Positions 26,866 to 35,341 of a stretch of DNA of 64,000 bases are shown here, piece by piece; positions within the stretch are counted from its first letter, which is position 1; every line of letters begins with the position of its first letter. This DNA is from an uncultured Eubacteriaceae bacterium. Its GTDB lineage: Bacteria > Bacillota > Clostridia > Lachnospirales > CAG-274. Under the pieces are notes generated by a model. It worked only from the letters and a program-made list of their open reading frames with translations. It was not told where the DNA came from and did not search any database. The stretch is from contig CAMMIW010000006.1 of NCBI GenBank assembly GCA_946497035.1, positions 32,786-96,785 on the forward strand, read 5' to 3'. The position numbers were made by a program, and so were the translations under genes.

Positions 26866-27246
26866 ATGAAAATTCAAGAATCTGGAGAAAATTATCTAGA
26901 AACTATCCTTATATTACAAAAAAGAAATGGTATAGCTCGTTCTGTTGATATAGCAAATGAGCTTAATTTTTCGCGAGCTAGTGTTAGTAGAGCTATGTCA
27001 TTGTTAAAAGCCTCTGGACACATAAAAATAGGTAATATAAATCAAATAATATTAACAGAAACAGGTAGAGAAATTGCCGAAAAAATATATGAAAAACATT
27101 GTATATTAAAAGAGTTTTTAACAATTATAGGTGTAGATAAAAATATAGCTTCTGAAGATGCTTGCAAAATGGAACACATAATAAGCGAACAAACTTTTGA
27201 ATGTTTAAAAAATACACTTGATAAACTAAAAAATAGCAAAAATTAA
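26866..27246 (+). CDS. DtxR-family metal-dependent regulator
   Basis: The 126-residue product starts ESGENYLETILILQKRNG and has a winged helix with SVDIANELNFSRASVSRAMSLL, both typical of DtxR/MntR/IdeR proteins, followed by the dimerisation helix region with Cys and His (EDACKMEHIIS) that supplies metal ligands in the family. It lacks a C-terminal SH3-like domain, like MntR. A feoAB operon with a DtxR-like operator lies 1.7 kb away, so iron control of ferrous uptake is likely. Manganese is an alternative. Confidence 0.88.
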   Translation: MKIQESGENYLETILILQKRNGIARSVDIANELNFSRASVSRAMSLLKASGHIKIGNINQIILTETGREIAEKIYEKHCILKEFLTIIGVDKNIASEDACKMEHIISEQTFECLKNTLDKLKNSKN

Positions 27247-27262
27247 CTTTAATATTACATAT

Positions 27263-27297
27263 TTTAAAGGTTGTAAACTTTGTCTACAACCTTTAAA
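27263..27297 (+). terminator. Rho-independent terminator after the dtxR-type gene
   Basis: A 13-bp stem (27263-27275 with 27285-27297) and 9-nt loop are followed by a T-rich tract. The loop contains ACTTTGTCTA, part of the motif shared by several hairpins in the window. Confidence 0.8.
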
Positions 27298-27371
27298 TTT
27301 TATTTTTATTAAATCTCACATACATCAGCTATTAAAAAATAAACTAAACCTATATAACTAAAAATAAGCAC

Positions 27372-27396
27372 AAAAAAACCACCTTTAAGGTGGTTT
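27372..27396 (-). terminator. Terminator of the tRNA transcription unit
   Basis: A hairpin (27376-27385 with 27387-27396, core AACCACC/GGTGGTT) is followed on the minus strand by a run of seven U. It lies 10 bp after tRNA-Leu. Confidence 0.85.
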
Positions 27397-27405
27397 AAAA
27401 ATTAC

Positions 27406-27489
27406 TGCCCGAGACCGGAATCGAACCGGTACGGTATTTCTACCGCAGGATTTTAAGTCCTGTGCGTCTGCCAGTTCCGCCACTCGGGC
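27406..27489 (-). tRNA. tRNA-Leu (anticodon UAA)
   Basis: An 84-nt class II tRNA with a variable arm. Acceptor GCCCGAG pairs with CTCGGGC, discriminator A, T-arm GGTTCGATTCC, anticodon loop CTTAAAA reading UAA. The 3' CCA is not encoded. Confidence 0.96.
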
Positions 27490-27495
27490 TAAGTA

Positions 27496-27568
27496 TGGGA
27501 ACAACAGGGCTCGAACCTGTGACCCCTTGCTTGTAAGGCAAGTGCTCTCCCAGCTGAGCTATGCTCCC
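27496..27568 (-). tRNA. tRNA-Val (anticodon UAC)
   Basis: A 73-nt tRNA with acceptor GGGAGCA pairing with TGTTCCC (one G-U), D-arm GCTC/GAGC, anticodon loop CTTACAA reading UAC, T-arm ACAGGTTCGAGCCCTGT. The 3' CCA is not encoded. Confidence 0.97.
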
Positions 27569-27574
27569 ATAAAG

Positions 27575-27648
27575 CGACCCAAAAGGGGCTCGAACCCTCG
27601 ACCTCTGGCGTGACAGGCCAGCGCTCTAACCAACTGAGCTATTGGGCC
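27575..27648 (-). tRNA. tRNA-Asp (anticodon GUC)
   Basis: A 74-nt tRNA with acceptor GGCCCAA pairing with TTGGGTC (one G-U), discriminator G as expected for Asp, anticodon loop CTGTCAC reading GUC, T-arm GAGGGTTCGAGCCCCTT. It is first in the array; order is Asp-Val-Leu. Confidence 0.97.
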
Positions 27649-27676
27649 TTAGCGTTAACTGCTAACGACAAAATAA

Positions 27677-27705
27677 ATTATAATATATAACCAATAAAAT
27701 GTCAA
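27677..27705 (-). promoter_or_regulatory. Consensus promoter of the tRNA array
   Basis: Read leftward the boxes are TTGACA (27700-27705), 17 bp, TATAAT (27677-27682). This is a perfect consensus ~30 bp upstream of tRNA-Asp, as expected for stable RNA genes. Confidence 0.88.
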
Positions 27706-27802
27706 CACTTTTTTTAAAATTTTTTAAAAAATTTTTAAAACATAAATTTTACTTAAAAATATACTATTTTTTTAATTATTTTTTTGTATATAACTTTTAA
27801 AT

Positions 27803-27831
27803 TTGACAAATATTATTAAATTAGCTACTAT
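27803..27831 (+). promoter_or_regulatory. Promoter upstream of the unknown membrane protein gene
   Basis: TTGACA (27803-27808), 17 bp, TACTAT (27826-27831); ATG at 27860 behind AAGGAG. The -10 box is only 4 of 6. Confidence 0.6.
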
Positions 27832-27859
27832 ATCATATATATGTATAAGGAGTGATTAA

Positions 27860-29440
27860 ATGAAAAAAATATTTTTAAAAATTTCTTTCCTTTTAGCTTT
27901 TTTGTTCACACTATTTTTATTTTATTATATTTACCTACCCGTTATAAATATACACTCTCCTAATCTATGGATATTTGTTATAAGTTTATTATTTTTAGGT
28001 GCTGGTACATATAAAATTATAAAATTTAAAACAGCTAACCCAAAAATTATTAAAGGTGTTGTCTTTTTAGCTATAACACTTTTTGCTATTTATTTAATAG
28101 GATATTTGCTTTCATCACCTATTATAAATGCTAAAAAATATCAATCTTTAATAAATATTAAAGATAGCGATTTTAACAAAGATATAAAAGAAATATCTTA
28201 CAACGAAATACCTATATTAGATAAAGATACTGCTATAAATTTAGGCTCTAGAAAAATGGGCAGTATGATAGATATGGTATCTCAATTTGAGGTTAACAAT
28301 TTATATAGCCAAATAAATTATAATTCTAAACCTACAAGAGTTACCCCTCTTGATTATGCCAATTTATTTAAATGGTTTACAAACCGTAAAGAAGGCATAC
28401 CTGCATATATGATGATAGATATGGCAACACAAGAAGTAAAACTAGTAAAACTTGATGAAGGTATAAAATATTCTTTTTCAGAGCCTTTAAATAGAAATGT
28501 AAATCGCTACCTTAGATTCAATTATCCTACCTATATATTTGATAAAATAAACTTTGAAATAGATGATAATGGCACACCTTATTGGATATGCCCTGTTAAA
28601 TCTTATTCTATAGGCTTATTTGGTGGGCCTATTATAAAAAAAGTTGTTTTATTAAATGCTATAACAGGCGAGCTTACAGAATATAATGTAAAAGATGTTC
28701 CAACTTGGGTAGATTGTGTTTATTCTGCCGAGCTTTTAATATCTTATTATAATTATTATGGTATGTTAAAAAATGGCTATTTTAACAGTATATTAAGTCA
28801 AAAGGGTTGCCTAAAAACAACAGATGGCTATAATTACATAGCATTAGATGATGACGTTTATGTATATACAGGTGTAACATCTGTTACAGGAGATAACTCT
28901 AACGTTGGCTTTGTTCTTATGAACCAACGTACTGGTGAGTCAAAATATTATACTATATCTGGTGCTCAAGAAACATCTGCTATGGCCTCTGCCGAAGGTC
29001 AAGTTCAACATTTAGGCTATAAAGCTACCTTCCCTATCCTTCTTAATATATCTAACCAGCCAACATATTTTATGCCTTTAAAAGATGTTGCAGGACTTGT
29101 AAAAAAATATGCTATGGTAAATGTAGAAAAATATCAAATAGTAGCTATTGGTGATAGTGTAGAAGAATGTGAAGAAAACTATATAAATTTATTAGCTAGC
29201 AACAATATAAAAACAACAAAAAATTATTCTGATAAACAAATAAGCGGAAAGATAACCTATATTAAAGAGGTTGTTATAGATGGCAACACTACTATATTTA
29301 TAAAAATTAACAACAATGAAAAATATTTTGCTATACCTATAAAAAACGACTTAAACATATTAAGCTATAGCTTAAATGATAATATTAACTTACAATATGA
29401 AGAGCAACAAAACTACAACATAATTACAAAAATAAATTAA
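27860..29440 (+). CDS. Large membrane-anchored protein of unknown function
   Basis: I cannot assign a function to this 526-residue protein. Three hydrophobic segments lie near the N-terminus (about 7-29, 38-55, 65-88), so it has a short membrane anchor with the remaining ~435 residues as a soluble domain, probably outside the cell. The soluble part is rich in Tyr and Asn and contains recognisable blocks such as NAITGELTEYNVKDVP and QVQHLGYKATFPIL. Its stop is 12 bp before murG, so co-transcription with cell-wall genes is likely. The stretch after residue ~420 may form a separate small domain. Confidence 0.7.
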   Translation: MKKIFLKISFLLAFLFTLFLFYYIYLPVINIHSPNLWIFVISLLFLGAGTYKIIKFKTANPKIIKGVVFLAITLFAIYLIGYLLSSPIINAKKYQSLINIKDSDFNKDIKEISYNEIPILDKDTAINLGSRKMGSMIDMVSQFEVNNLYSQINYNSKPTRVTPLDYANLFKWFTNRKEGIPAYMMIDMATQEVKLVKLDEGIKYSFSEPLNRNVNRYLRFNYPTYIFDKINFEIDDNGTPYWICPVKSYSIGLFGGPIIKKVVLLNAITGELTEYNVKDVPTWVDCVYSAELLISYYNYYGMLKNGYFNSILSQKGCLKTTDGYNYIALDDDVYVYTGVTSVTGDNSNVGFVLMNQRTGESKYYTISGAQETSAMASAEGQVQHLGYKATFPILLNISNQPTYFMPLKDVAGLVKKYAMVNVEKYQIVAIGDSVEECEENYINLLASNNIKTTKNYSDKQISGKITYIKEVVIDGNTTIFIKINNNEKYFAIPIKNDLNILSYSLNDNINLQYEEQQNYNIITKIN

Positions 29441-29452
29441 TGAGGTGATATT

Positions 29453-30517
29453 TTGAAAAAAATAGTTTTAACAGGCGGTGGCACAGCAGGCCACGTTAAT
29501 CCAAATATTGCTATTATACCCTTTTTAAAAGAAAAAGGGTATAATATAAGCTATATAGGAAGCAAAGATGGAATAGAAAAAACATTAATAAAGCCTTTAG
29601 GTATAGATTATTATGAAATTTCTACTGGTAAACTCAGACGTTATCTAGATTTTAAAAATGTAACAGATAGTTTTAGAGTTATAAAAGGTATCTCTGATGC
29701 AACATCTATAATAAAAAAAATTAAACCTAATATAATTTTTTCTAAAGGTGGTTTTGTTAGTGTGCCTGTTGTTATGGGAGGATATTTTAATAAAGTACCT
29801 GTTATAATACACGAATCTGACATATCTCCTGGCCTTGCTAATAAAATATGTATACCTTTTGCAAAAAAAGTTTGTGCAACCTTTCCTGAGGCCTTACAAA
29901 ATATACCTAAAGATAAAGCTATATTAACAGGCACGCCTATAAGAGAAGAGCTATTTAAAGGCTCTAAAGAGCAAGGGCTTAAAATATGTAAATTTAAAAT
30001 AAATAAACCTATAATATTAGTTATGGGTGGTTCTCTTGGCTCAGTAAAAATAAACAATGTTTTAAGAGAGTGTTTAGACACAATTTTAAAAGATTTTAAT
30101 GTTATACATTTATGCGGTAAAAATAACTTAGATAAAAATATTAACAAAGAAGGCTACTATCAATTAGAATATGCATCAGATGAGCTTAAGCACCTTTTAG
30201 CAGCTACCGATTTAGTAATATCTAGAGCAGGTTCAAATGCTATATGTGAGCTATTAGCCCTAAAAAAACCTAACCTTTTAATACCTCTTTCTAAAAATGC
30301 AAGTCGTGGCGATCAAATATTAAATGCAAATTCATTTAAAAAACAAGGATTTAGCAATGTATTATACGAAGAAGATTTATGTAAAGATAGCTTAATAGAA
30401 AATATATATATATTATCTAAACAACAAAAGGTTTATATTAATACTATGAATACATCTTCATTAAATAATGCTATAAATATAGTTTTAGAACAAATAGATA
30501 GCTTATGTAAAGCTTGA
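29453..30517 (+). CDS. murG: MurG: lipid II-forming GlcNAc transferase
   Basis: MurG transfers GlcNAc from UDP-GlcNAc to lipid I on the inner face of the membrane, giving lipid II. The N-terminal GGGTAGHVNPN (G-loop 1), the HESD motif after it (VIIHESDISPGLANK) and GGSLGS (G-loop 3) are clear, as is the SRAGSNAICELLALKKP donor-site block. 354 residues is normal. The start codon is TTG, behind TGAGGTGA. It lies outside a division/cell-wall cluster but directly before a DUF368 gene, so it may pair lipid II synthesis with carrier recycling. Confidence 0.97.
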   Translation: MKKIVLTGGGTAGHVNPNIAIIPFLKEKGYNISYIGSKDGIEKTLIKPLGIDYYEISTGKLRRYLDFKNVTDSFRVIKGISDATSIIKKIKPNIIFSKGGFVSVPVVMGGYFNKVPVIIHESDISPGLANKICIPFAKKVCATFPEALQNIPKDKAILTGTPIREELFKGSKEQGLKICKFKINKPIILVMGGSLGSVKINNVLRECLDTILKDFNVIHLCGKNNLDKNINKEGYYQLEYASDELKHLLAATDLVISRAGSNAICELLALKKPNLLIPLSKNASRGDQILNANSFKKQGFSNVLYEEDLCKDSLIENIYILSKQQKVYINTMNTSSLNNAINIVLEQIDSLCKA

Positions 30518-30541
30518 TTTTTTTACCAAAACGTATATAAT
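30514..30541 (+). promoter_or_regulatory. Possible promoter before the DUF368 gene
   Basis: TTGATT (30514-30519), 16 bp, TATAAT (30536-30541). The -35 box overlaps the murG stop codon. It could give DUF368 expression independent of murG. Confidence 0.5.
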
Positions 30542-30573
30542 ATAATAAGTATAAAATTTAAAGGAGAAATAAA

Positions 30574-31488
30574 ATGAATAAATTTTTAAATTTATTTTTA
30601 AAAGGTATATTTGTAGGTATAGCAAACATTATACCTGGTGTTAGTGGTGGTACAATAGCCGTTGTACTTAGAATTTTTGATCAAATGATAGATGCTATCA
30701 ATAACTTTTTTAAAAATCCTAAAAAACATATAAATTTTTTAATTCCATTATTTTTAGGCTCTATCGTTGGTATATTAATATTTAGCAAAATAATAGAAGT
30801 TAGCTTAGCTAAACAATCTTTACCTACAAGTATGTTTTTTGTTGGGCTAGTTGTTGGTAGCATACCCCTTATTTTTAGACATGCAAAATCAAAGCCAGTT
30901 AAACCTATTTATTATTTAGCTAGTTTAATAAGCTTTTCTATAGTTGTTATTATATCTTTTATGAAAGAGCCTACATCTACATCTACAGATATTGTTGTAA
31001 CTATCCCTTGGCTTATAAAAATATTTGTATATTGTATGATAGCTAGTGCGGCTATGGTTGTACCTGGTATAAGTGGTTCATTTGTTATGGTACTACTTGG
31101 TGTATATAACGTAATTTTAACATCTATTAGCAAGCTTATTCCTACTATGATAGATGGCTTTAAAATGATGTCTACAAATAGCTTTTTTGAAGGTGTAAAA
31201 TACATAGTTACATCAAATGTATTTATAACACTTTTAGTAGGTGGCCTTGGTATAGTATTTGGTGTTATCCTTATATCTAAACTTATAGCATTTTTATTAG
31301 AAAAAGCCTTTTCTATAACATATTTTTCTATTTTAGGGCTTATTTTCGGCTCTATATTTTCTATTTTTAAAGACCCTATGACATATAGTAGCTATAGCGG
31401 TAATATACCTATATTTAGCATTATTTTATCAGTTGTAACAGCTATTGTAGGTTTTATTATTGCCTTTAAGCTTGGCGGTGAAGAATAA
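30574..31488 (+). CDS. DUF368 family (PopT-type) undecaprenyl-phosphate transporter
   Basis: DUF368 proteins return the lipid carrier undecaprenyl phosphate to the inner leaflet for reuse (shown in recent work for DedA and DUF368 families). The 304-residue product has about eight membrane helices and the paired family motifs NIIPGVSGGTIA near the N-terminus and VVPGISGSFVMV in the second half. It directly follows murG, whose substrate is on the same carrier. A strong terminator ends the unit. Confidence 0.92.
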   Translation: MNKFLNLFLKGIFVGIANIIPGVSGGTIAVVLRIFDQMIDAINNFFKNPKKHINFLIPLFLGSIVGILIFSKIIEVSLAKQSLPTSMFFVGLVVGSIPLIFRHAKSKPVKPIYYLASLISFSIVVIISFMKEPTSTSTDIVVTIPWLIKIFVYCMIASAAMVVPGISGSFVMVLLGVYNVILTSISKLIPTMIDGFKMMSTNSFFEGVKYIVTSNVFITLLVGGLGIVFGVILISKLIAFLLEKAFSITYFSILGLIFGSIFSIFKDPMTYSSYSGNIPIFSIILSVVTAIVGFIIAFKLGGEE

Positions 31489-31489
31489 A

Positions 31490-31519
31490 AAATGGTGTAG
31501 ACCAAAGTCTACACCATTT
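31490..31519. terminator. Bidirectional terminator between DUF368 and the 26-codon ORF
   Basis: A 13-bp stem (31490-31502 with 31507-31519) and CAAA loop lie between two convergent genes. A T-run follows on the plus side (weak) and on the minus side (ATTTTTTATT, strong). The stem top carries TAGAC/GTCTA, the shared hairpin core. Confidence 0.85.
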
Positions 31520-31527
31520 CTTTAATT

Positions 31528-31608
31528 TTAAAATATAATTTTTCCTATTAAGTATCCTAGTTGATAGCAGCCTATAACAGATAGGCTTAAGTAAAAAAAG
31601 TTTTTCAT
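31528..31608 (-). CDS. 26-residue membrane peptide ORF
   Basis: An ATG with an excellent Shine-Dalgarno (GGGAGGAGA, 6-nt spacing) opens a 26-codon frame encoding a single hydrophobic helix with a Lys at position 2 and one near the C-terminus (NFFYLSLSVIGCYQLGYLIG). A terminator follows 8 bp after the stop, and a TATAAT lies ~45 bp before the start. I recognise no family. It may be a small membrane protein or a toxin-like peptide. The strength of the ribosome site is the main evidence that it is real. Confidence 0.5.
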   Translation of the reverse strand: MKNFFYLSLSVIGCYQLGYLIGKIIF

Positions 31609-31716
31609 AAATATCTCCTCCCATATATTTAATCTTTCGTGTATTAATATTATATGAGAAAAAATATCCAATAATGCTAATTTCTTGCACAAAAATAATT
31701 ACATTTATTTTCAGTT

Positions 31717-32589
31717 TTATAAATATTTTTCTATTACTTTTGTAAGATTGGCAAAATCTTCTATAGTAAGACGTTCACCTCTAATATTTGCATCAAAACC
31801 TGCTTCTTCTAAAATATTAGCTATTTTTTCTTTATCAAATTTAAAATTTTCTGCATTAAATATACAATTTAACAAAGTTTTTCTTCTTTGAGAAAAAGCA
31901 ACTTTTATAACATAGTAAAATAACTCTAGATTATCTACATCAACTGGTGGTTTATCTAAAGTTGTAAGCCTTATAACCGCCGAATCTACATTAGGACGAG
32001 GCATAAAACAGTTTCTAGGAACATTGGCCACAAGGTAAGGCTCACAAAAATATTGAACTATAACAGATAAAGATCCATAATCTTTAGTGCCTGGTTTTGC
32101 CTCCATTCTATATGCAACCTCTTTTTGTATCATAACAGTTATACTATCTATAGGTAACCTATTTTCTAATATATTCATTATAATAGGTGTTGTAATATAA
32201 TAAGGTAAATTGGCTACCACTTTTATATTAGCTCCTTTATTTTCTTCTGCTATTTTTTTTATATCAACCTTTAATATATCTTCATTTATAATTTCAATAT
32301 TATTAAAATTTGATAAAGTTTCTTGTAAAATTGGTATAAGGGTTTTATCTATCTCTACAGCTATAACCTTTTTTGCATTTTTAGCAAGACAAGCAGTTAA
32401 TGTGCCTATACCAGGACCTACCTCTATAACTATATCTTCGCTACATATATTAGCAGAGGCTACTATTTTATCTAAAACAAGCTGATCTATTAAAAAGTTT
32501 TGTCCAAAATTTTTTTTAAATGCAAAATCATATTTATTTATAATTTCTTTTGTTTTAAAGGCTAATGTTTTATTTTCTGTATTATTAAT
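31717..32589 (-). CDS. rsmA: 16S rRNA dimethyladenosine transferase RsmA (KsgA), apparent AUU start
   Basis: RsmA dimethylates two adjacent adenines near the 3' end of 16S rRNA. The SAM motif EVGPGIGTLT and the catalytic NLPYY are clear, and the N-terminal KKNFGQNFLID block of the family is present. No ATG, GTG or TTG exists between the upstream in-frame stop (32608-32610) and the GQNFLID block. The frame opens behind GGAGAG, with AUU codons at 32593-32595 and 32587-32589. The second is 8 nt after GGAG and gives 290 residues, the family length. The next standard start (GTG at 32220) would remove the SAM-binding half, so it cannot be right. An ATG-to-ATT sequencing error is the alternative. 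Confidence 0.88.
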   Translation of the reverse strand: MNNTENKTLAFKTKEIINKYDFAFKKNFGQNFLIDQLVLDKIVASANICSEDIVIEVGPGIGTLTACLAKNAKKVIAVEIDKTLIPILQETLSNFNNIEIINEDILKVDIKKIAEENKGANIKVVANLPYYITTPIIMNILENRLPIDSITVMIQKEVAYRMEAKPGTKDYGSLSVIVQYFCEPYLVANVPRNCFMPRPNVDSAVIRLTTLDKPPVDVDNLELFYYVIKVAFSQRRKTLLNCIFNAENFKFDKEKIANILEEAGFDANIRGERLTIEDFANLTKVIEKYL

Positions 32590-32624
32590 ATTAATCTCTC
32601 CAAACTTTTAAATATTTTGTTATA

Positions 32625-32650
32625 ATAGCCACTTCTTTAGAAGTGGCTAT
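32625..32650 (-). terminator. Hairpin between alaS and rsmA
   Basis: A 12-bp stem (ATAGCCACTTCT with AGAAGTGGCTAT) lies 20 bp after the alaS stop. No strong U-run follows on the minus strand, so part of the alaS message may continue into rsmA. Confidence 0.6.
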
Positions 32651-32670
32651 ATTTTAATTAAGTTATATTA

Positions 32671-35310
32671 TTACATTTTTTCTTTTATAAAGTCTAATGT
32701 TGCTTTAATAGCTTCATCTATTTTAGTAGCATCTTTACCACCTGCTTGAGCCATATTAGGACGGCCACCGCCACCGCCACCACAAATAGTTGCAGCTACT
32801 TTAACTATATCTCCAGATTTAATATTTGCTTTTATAGCACTATCACTACACATAGATATAAAATTAACTTTTCCGTCATTATCACTAGCTAAAAGTATAG
32901 CATAGTTTGTAAGTTTTTCTTTTAATTTATCTCCCATATTTCTAAGTGTATCCATATCCATATTAGAAACTTTAGCAAGTAAAACATCTATACCGTTTAT
33001 GTTTTCTTTTTGGTTTAATATATCATCTAAAAGCCCTGAAGATAGTTTAGATTTTAAGCTTTCTATTTCTCTTAAAAGTCTTTTATTTTCTTCTATTAAA
33101 GATAAAGATTTACCTAAAACATTTTTATTATTAGCTTTTAAAGCATCAAATATGCTATGCATTAAATATTCTCTTTCTTCATAATAATTTAAAGCACCAA
33201 AACCTGTAACTGCCTCTATACGTCTAACACCAGCAGCAACACCACTCTCACTTACAATTTTAAAGCTACCTATTTGAGCAGAGTTTGTAAGGTGTGTTCC
33301 ACCGCAAAGCTCAATAGAATAATCACCAATACTTACAACTCTAACAATATCTCCATATTTTTCACCAAAAAGAGCGGTAGCACCTTCTTTTTTAGCCGTT
33401 TCTATATCTGTTTCTTTAACACATACATTAAGACCTTTTAAAATATAAGTATTAACTGTTTTTTCTATTTTAGATAAATCTTCTTTTGTTAATGCTTCAA
33501 AATGTGTAAAATCAAAACGTAAACGGTTTTTAGATACTAAAGAACCTGCCTGTTCTATATGGTTACCTAAAATTTCTTTTAAAGCTTTGTGTAAAATATG
33601 AGTTGCCGTATGATTTCTTGCAATAGATAATCTATCATCTTCGTCTATTTTTAATACAACTTTATCATTTATTTTTACTGTGCCTTTTTTAACAATACCA
33701 TGGTGTAAAATTTTATTTCCACCAAAATTTGTAGTGTCAGTTATTTCTATTAAAAGGTTATCGTTTTCTATCGTACCTTTATCTCCAACTTGGCCACCCA
33801 TTTCGGCATAAAAAGGCGTTTTATCTACAATTATTACAACTTTGTCATCTTCTTTAGCCATATCTACAATATTATCATCACATACAATAGCTAAAACTTT
33901 GCTATTTTCTAAATTGCTATTTTCATAGCCTAAAAATTCACTTTTCATAGCAGGATCTAATTTATGGAAAATTGTTTCTTTAGCTCCCATATAAGTATCT
34001 TCTTCTCTAGCAGATCTAGCTTTATTTTTTTGATTTTCCATTTCTTTTAAGAAAGTTTCTTCATCTAAAAGCATATTTTCTTCTTCTAAAATTTCTTTCA
34101 TAAGCTCAAGTGGAAATCCATAAGTATCATAAAGTTTAAAACAATCTTCCCCTTTTAACATTGTAGAATTGTTAGATTTAAGCTCATCTATTTTTTGTTT
34201 TAAAAGCTCCATACCTGTATCTATAGTAGCATAAAATCTTTCTTCTTCTACTGTTAAAATTTTATATATATAATCTTTTTTTTCTTCTAATTCTGGATAT
34301 GCATCTTTAGATGTTTCTATTACAATTTTGCTTAAATCTGCTAAAAATAAATCTTCTATACCTAAAATTTTTCCGTGTCTTGCTGCCCTTCTTAAAAGAC
34401 GTCTAAGAACATATCCACGGCCTTCATTAGAAGGTAAAACACCATCTGCCGTCATAAAAGTAACCGATCTAATATGATCTGTTATAACTCTTATAGATAT
34501 ATCTCTTTTAGCATCTTCTCCGTATTTACTATTAGATAATTTACAAACCTCATCTCTAATAGCTTTAACTGTGTCTACATCAAATATAGAGTTTACCTGT
34601 TGCATAACTGTTGCTATCCTCTCAAGCCCCATACCTGTATCTATATTAGGGTTTGCAAGGTTAGAATATGTGCCATCTTCTTCTCTATTAAACTGTGTGA
34701 AAACCAAATTCCATATTTCCATATATCTATCACAATCGCAACCAACATAACAATTAGGGTTATCACAGCCATATTGTTCCCCTTTATCAAAATAAATCTC
34801 TGAGCAAGGGCCACAAGGACCTGTGCCGTGCTCCCAAAAATTATCTGCCTTACCAAGACGTACTATTTTCTTTTCTGGTATGCCTACTTTTTTATTCCAT
34901 ATTTCAAAAGCTTCGTCATCATCTTCATATACAGATACATATAGTCTTTCTTCTGGCAGCTCTAATACTTTTGTGAAAAACTCCCAAGCCCAAGGTATAG
35001 CGTCTTCTTTAAAATAATCTCCAAAAGAAAAATTTCCAAGCATCTCAAAAAATGTACCGTGTCTTGCTGTTTTACCCACATTTTCTATATCACCTGTTCT
35101 AATACATTTTTGACAAGTAGTAACCCTTTTATTTGGTGGTATTTGTTGCCCTGTAAAATATGGCTTTAAAGGAGCCATACCTGAATTTATAAGTAACAAG
35201 CTTTTATCATTTTGTGGTACTAATGAAAAGCTATTCATTTTTAAATGGCCTTTTTGTTGAAAAAAGCTTAAATATTTTTCTCTAATTTCATTTACACCTA
35301 AATTTTTCAT
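32671..35310 (-). CDS. alaS: Alanyl-tRNA synthetase AlaRS
   Basis: AlaRS charges tRNA-Ala and edits Ser/Gly mischarging. The N-terminal class II core (FFEMLGNFSFGDYFK), editing-domain zinc motifs RNHTATH and CGGTH, and the C-terminal DHHA1 domain with GGGGGGRPNMAQAGG are all present. I start at the ATG at 35310, 5 nt after GGAGG, giving 879 residues. A start 20 codons upstream would place the Shine-Dalgarno inside the gene and adds a hydrophobic N-terminus the family lacks. Confidence 0.97.
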   Translation of the reverse strand: MKNLGVNEIREKYLSFFQQKGHLKMNSFSLVPQNDKSLLLINSGMAPLKPYFTGQQIPPNKRVTTCQKCIRTGDIENVGKTARHGTFFEMLGNFSFGDYFKEDAIPWAWEFFTKVLELPEERLYVSVYEDDDEAFEIWNKKVGIPEKKIVRLGKADNFWEHGTGPCGPCSEIYFDKGEQYGCDNPNCYVGCDCDRYMEIWNLVFTQFNREEDGTYSNLANPNIDTGMGLERIATVMQQVNSIFDVDTVKAIRDEVCKLSNSKYGEDAKRDISIRVITDHIRSVTFMTADGVLPSNEGRGYVLRRLLRRAARHGKILGIEDLFLADLSKIVIETSKDAYPELEEKKDYIYKILTVEEERFYATIDTGMELLKQKIDELKSNNSTMLKGEDCFKLYDTYGFPLELMKEILEEENMLLDEETFLKEMENQKNKARSAREEDTYMGAKETIFHKLDPAMKSEFLGYENSNLENSKVLAIVCDDNIVDMAKEDDKVVIIVDKTPFYAEMGGQVGDKGTIENDNLLIEITDTTNFGGNKILHHGIVKKGTVKINDKVVLKIDEDDRLSIARNHTATHILHKALKEILGNHIEQAGSLVSKNRLRFDFTHFEALTKEDLSKIEKTVNTYILKGLNVCVKETDIETAKKEGATALFGEKYGDIVRVVSIGDYSIELCGGTHLTNSAQIGSFKIVSESGVAAGVRRIEAVTGFGALNYYEEREYLMHSIFDALKANNKNVLGKSLSLIEENKRLLREIESLKSKLSSGLLDDILNQKENINGIDVLLAKVSNMDMDTLRNMGDKLKEKLTNYAILLASDNDGKVNFISMCSDSAIKANIKSGDIVKVAATICGGGGGGRPNMAQAGGKDATKIDEAIKATLDFIKEKM

Positions 35311-35341
35311 ATTATCCTCCATAAAATTTTTCTTAATATTA

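Noticed and set aside
27649..27665. TTAGC...GCTAA inverted repeat upstream of tRNA-Asp as a second DtxR operator
   Set aside because: The half-site spacing (7 bp) differs from the feoA site, and it sits in the tRNA 5' leader where a processing stem is a simpler explanation.
31717..32220. rsmA starting at GTG 32220 (167 codons)
   Set aside because: This start would delete the whole SAM-binding half, which is intact and in frame upstream.
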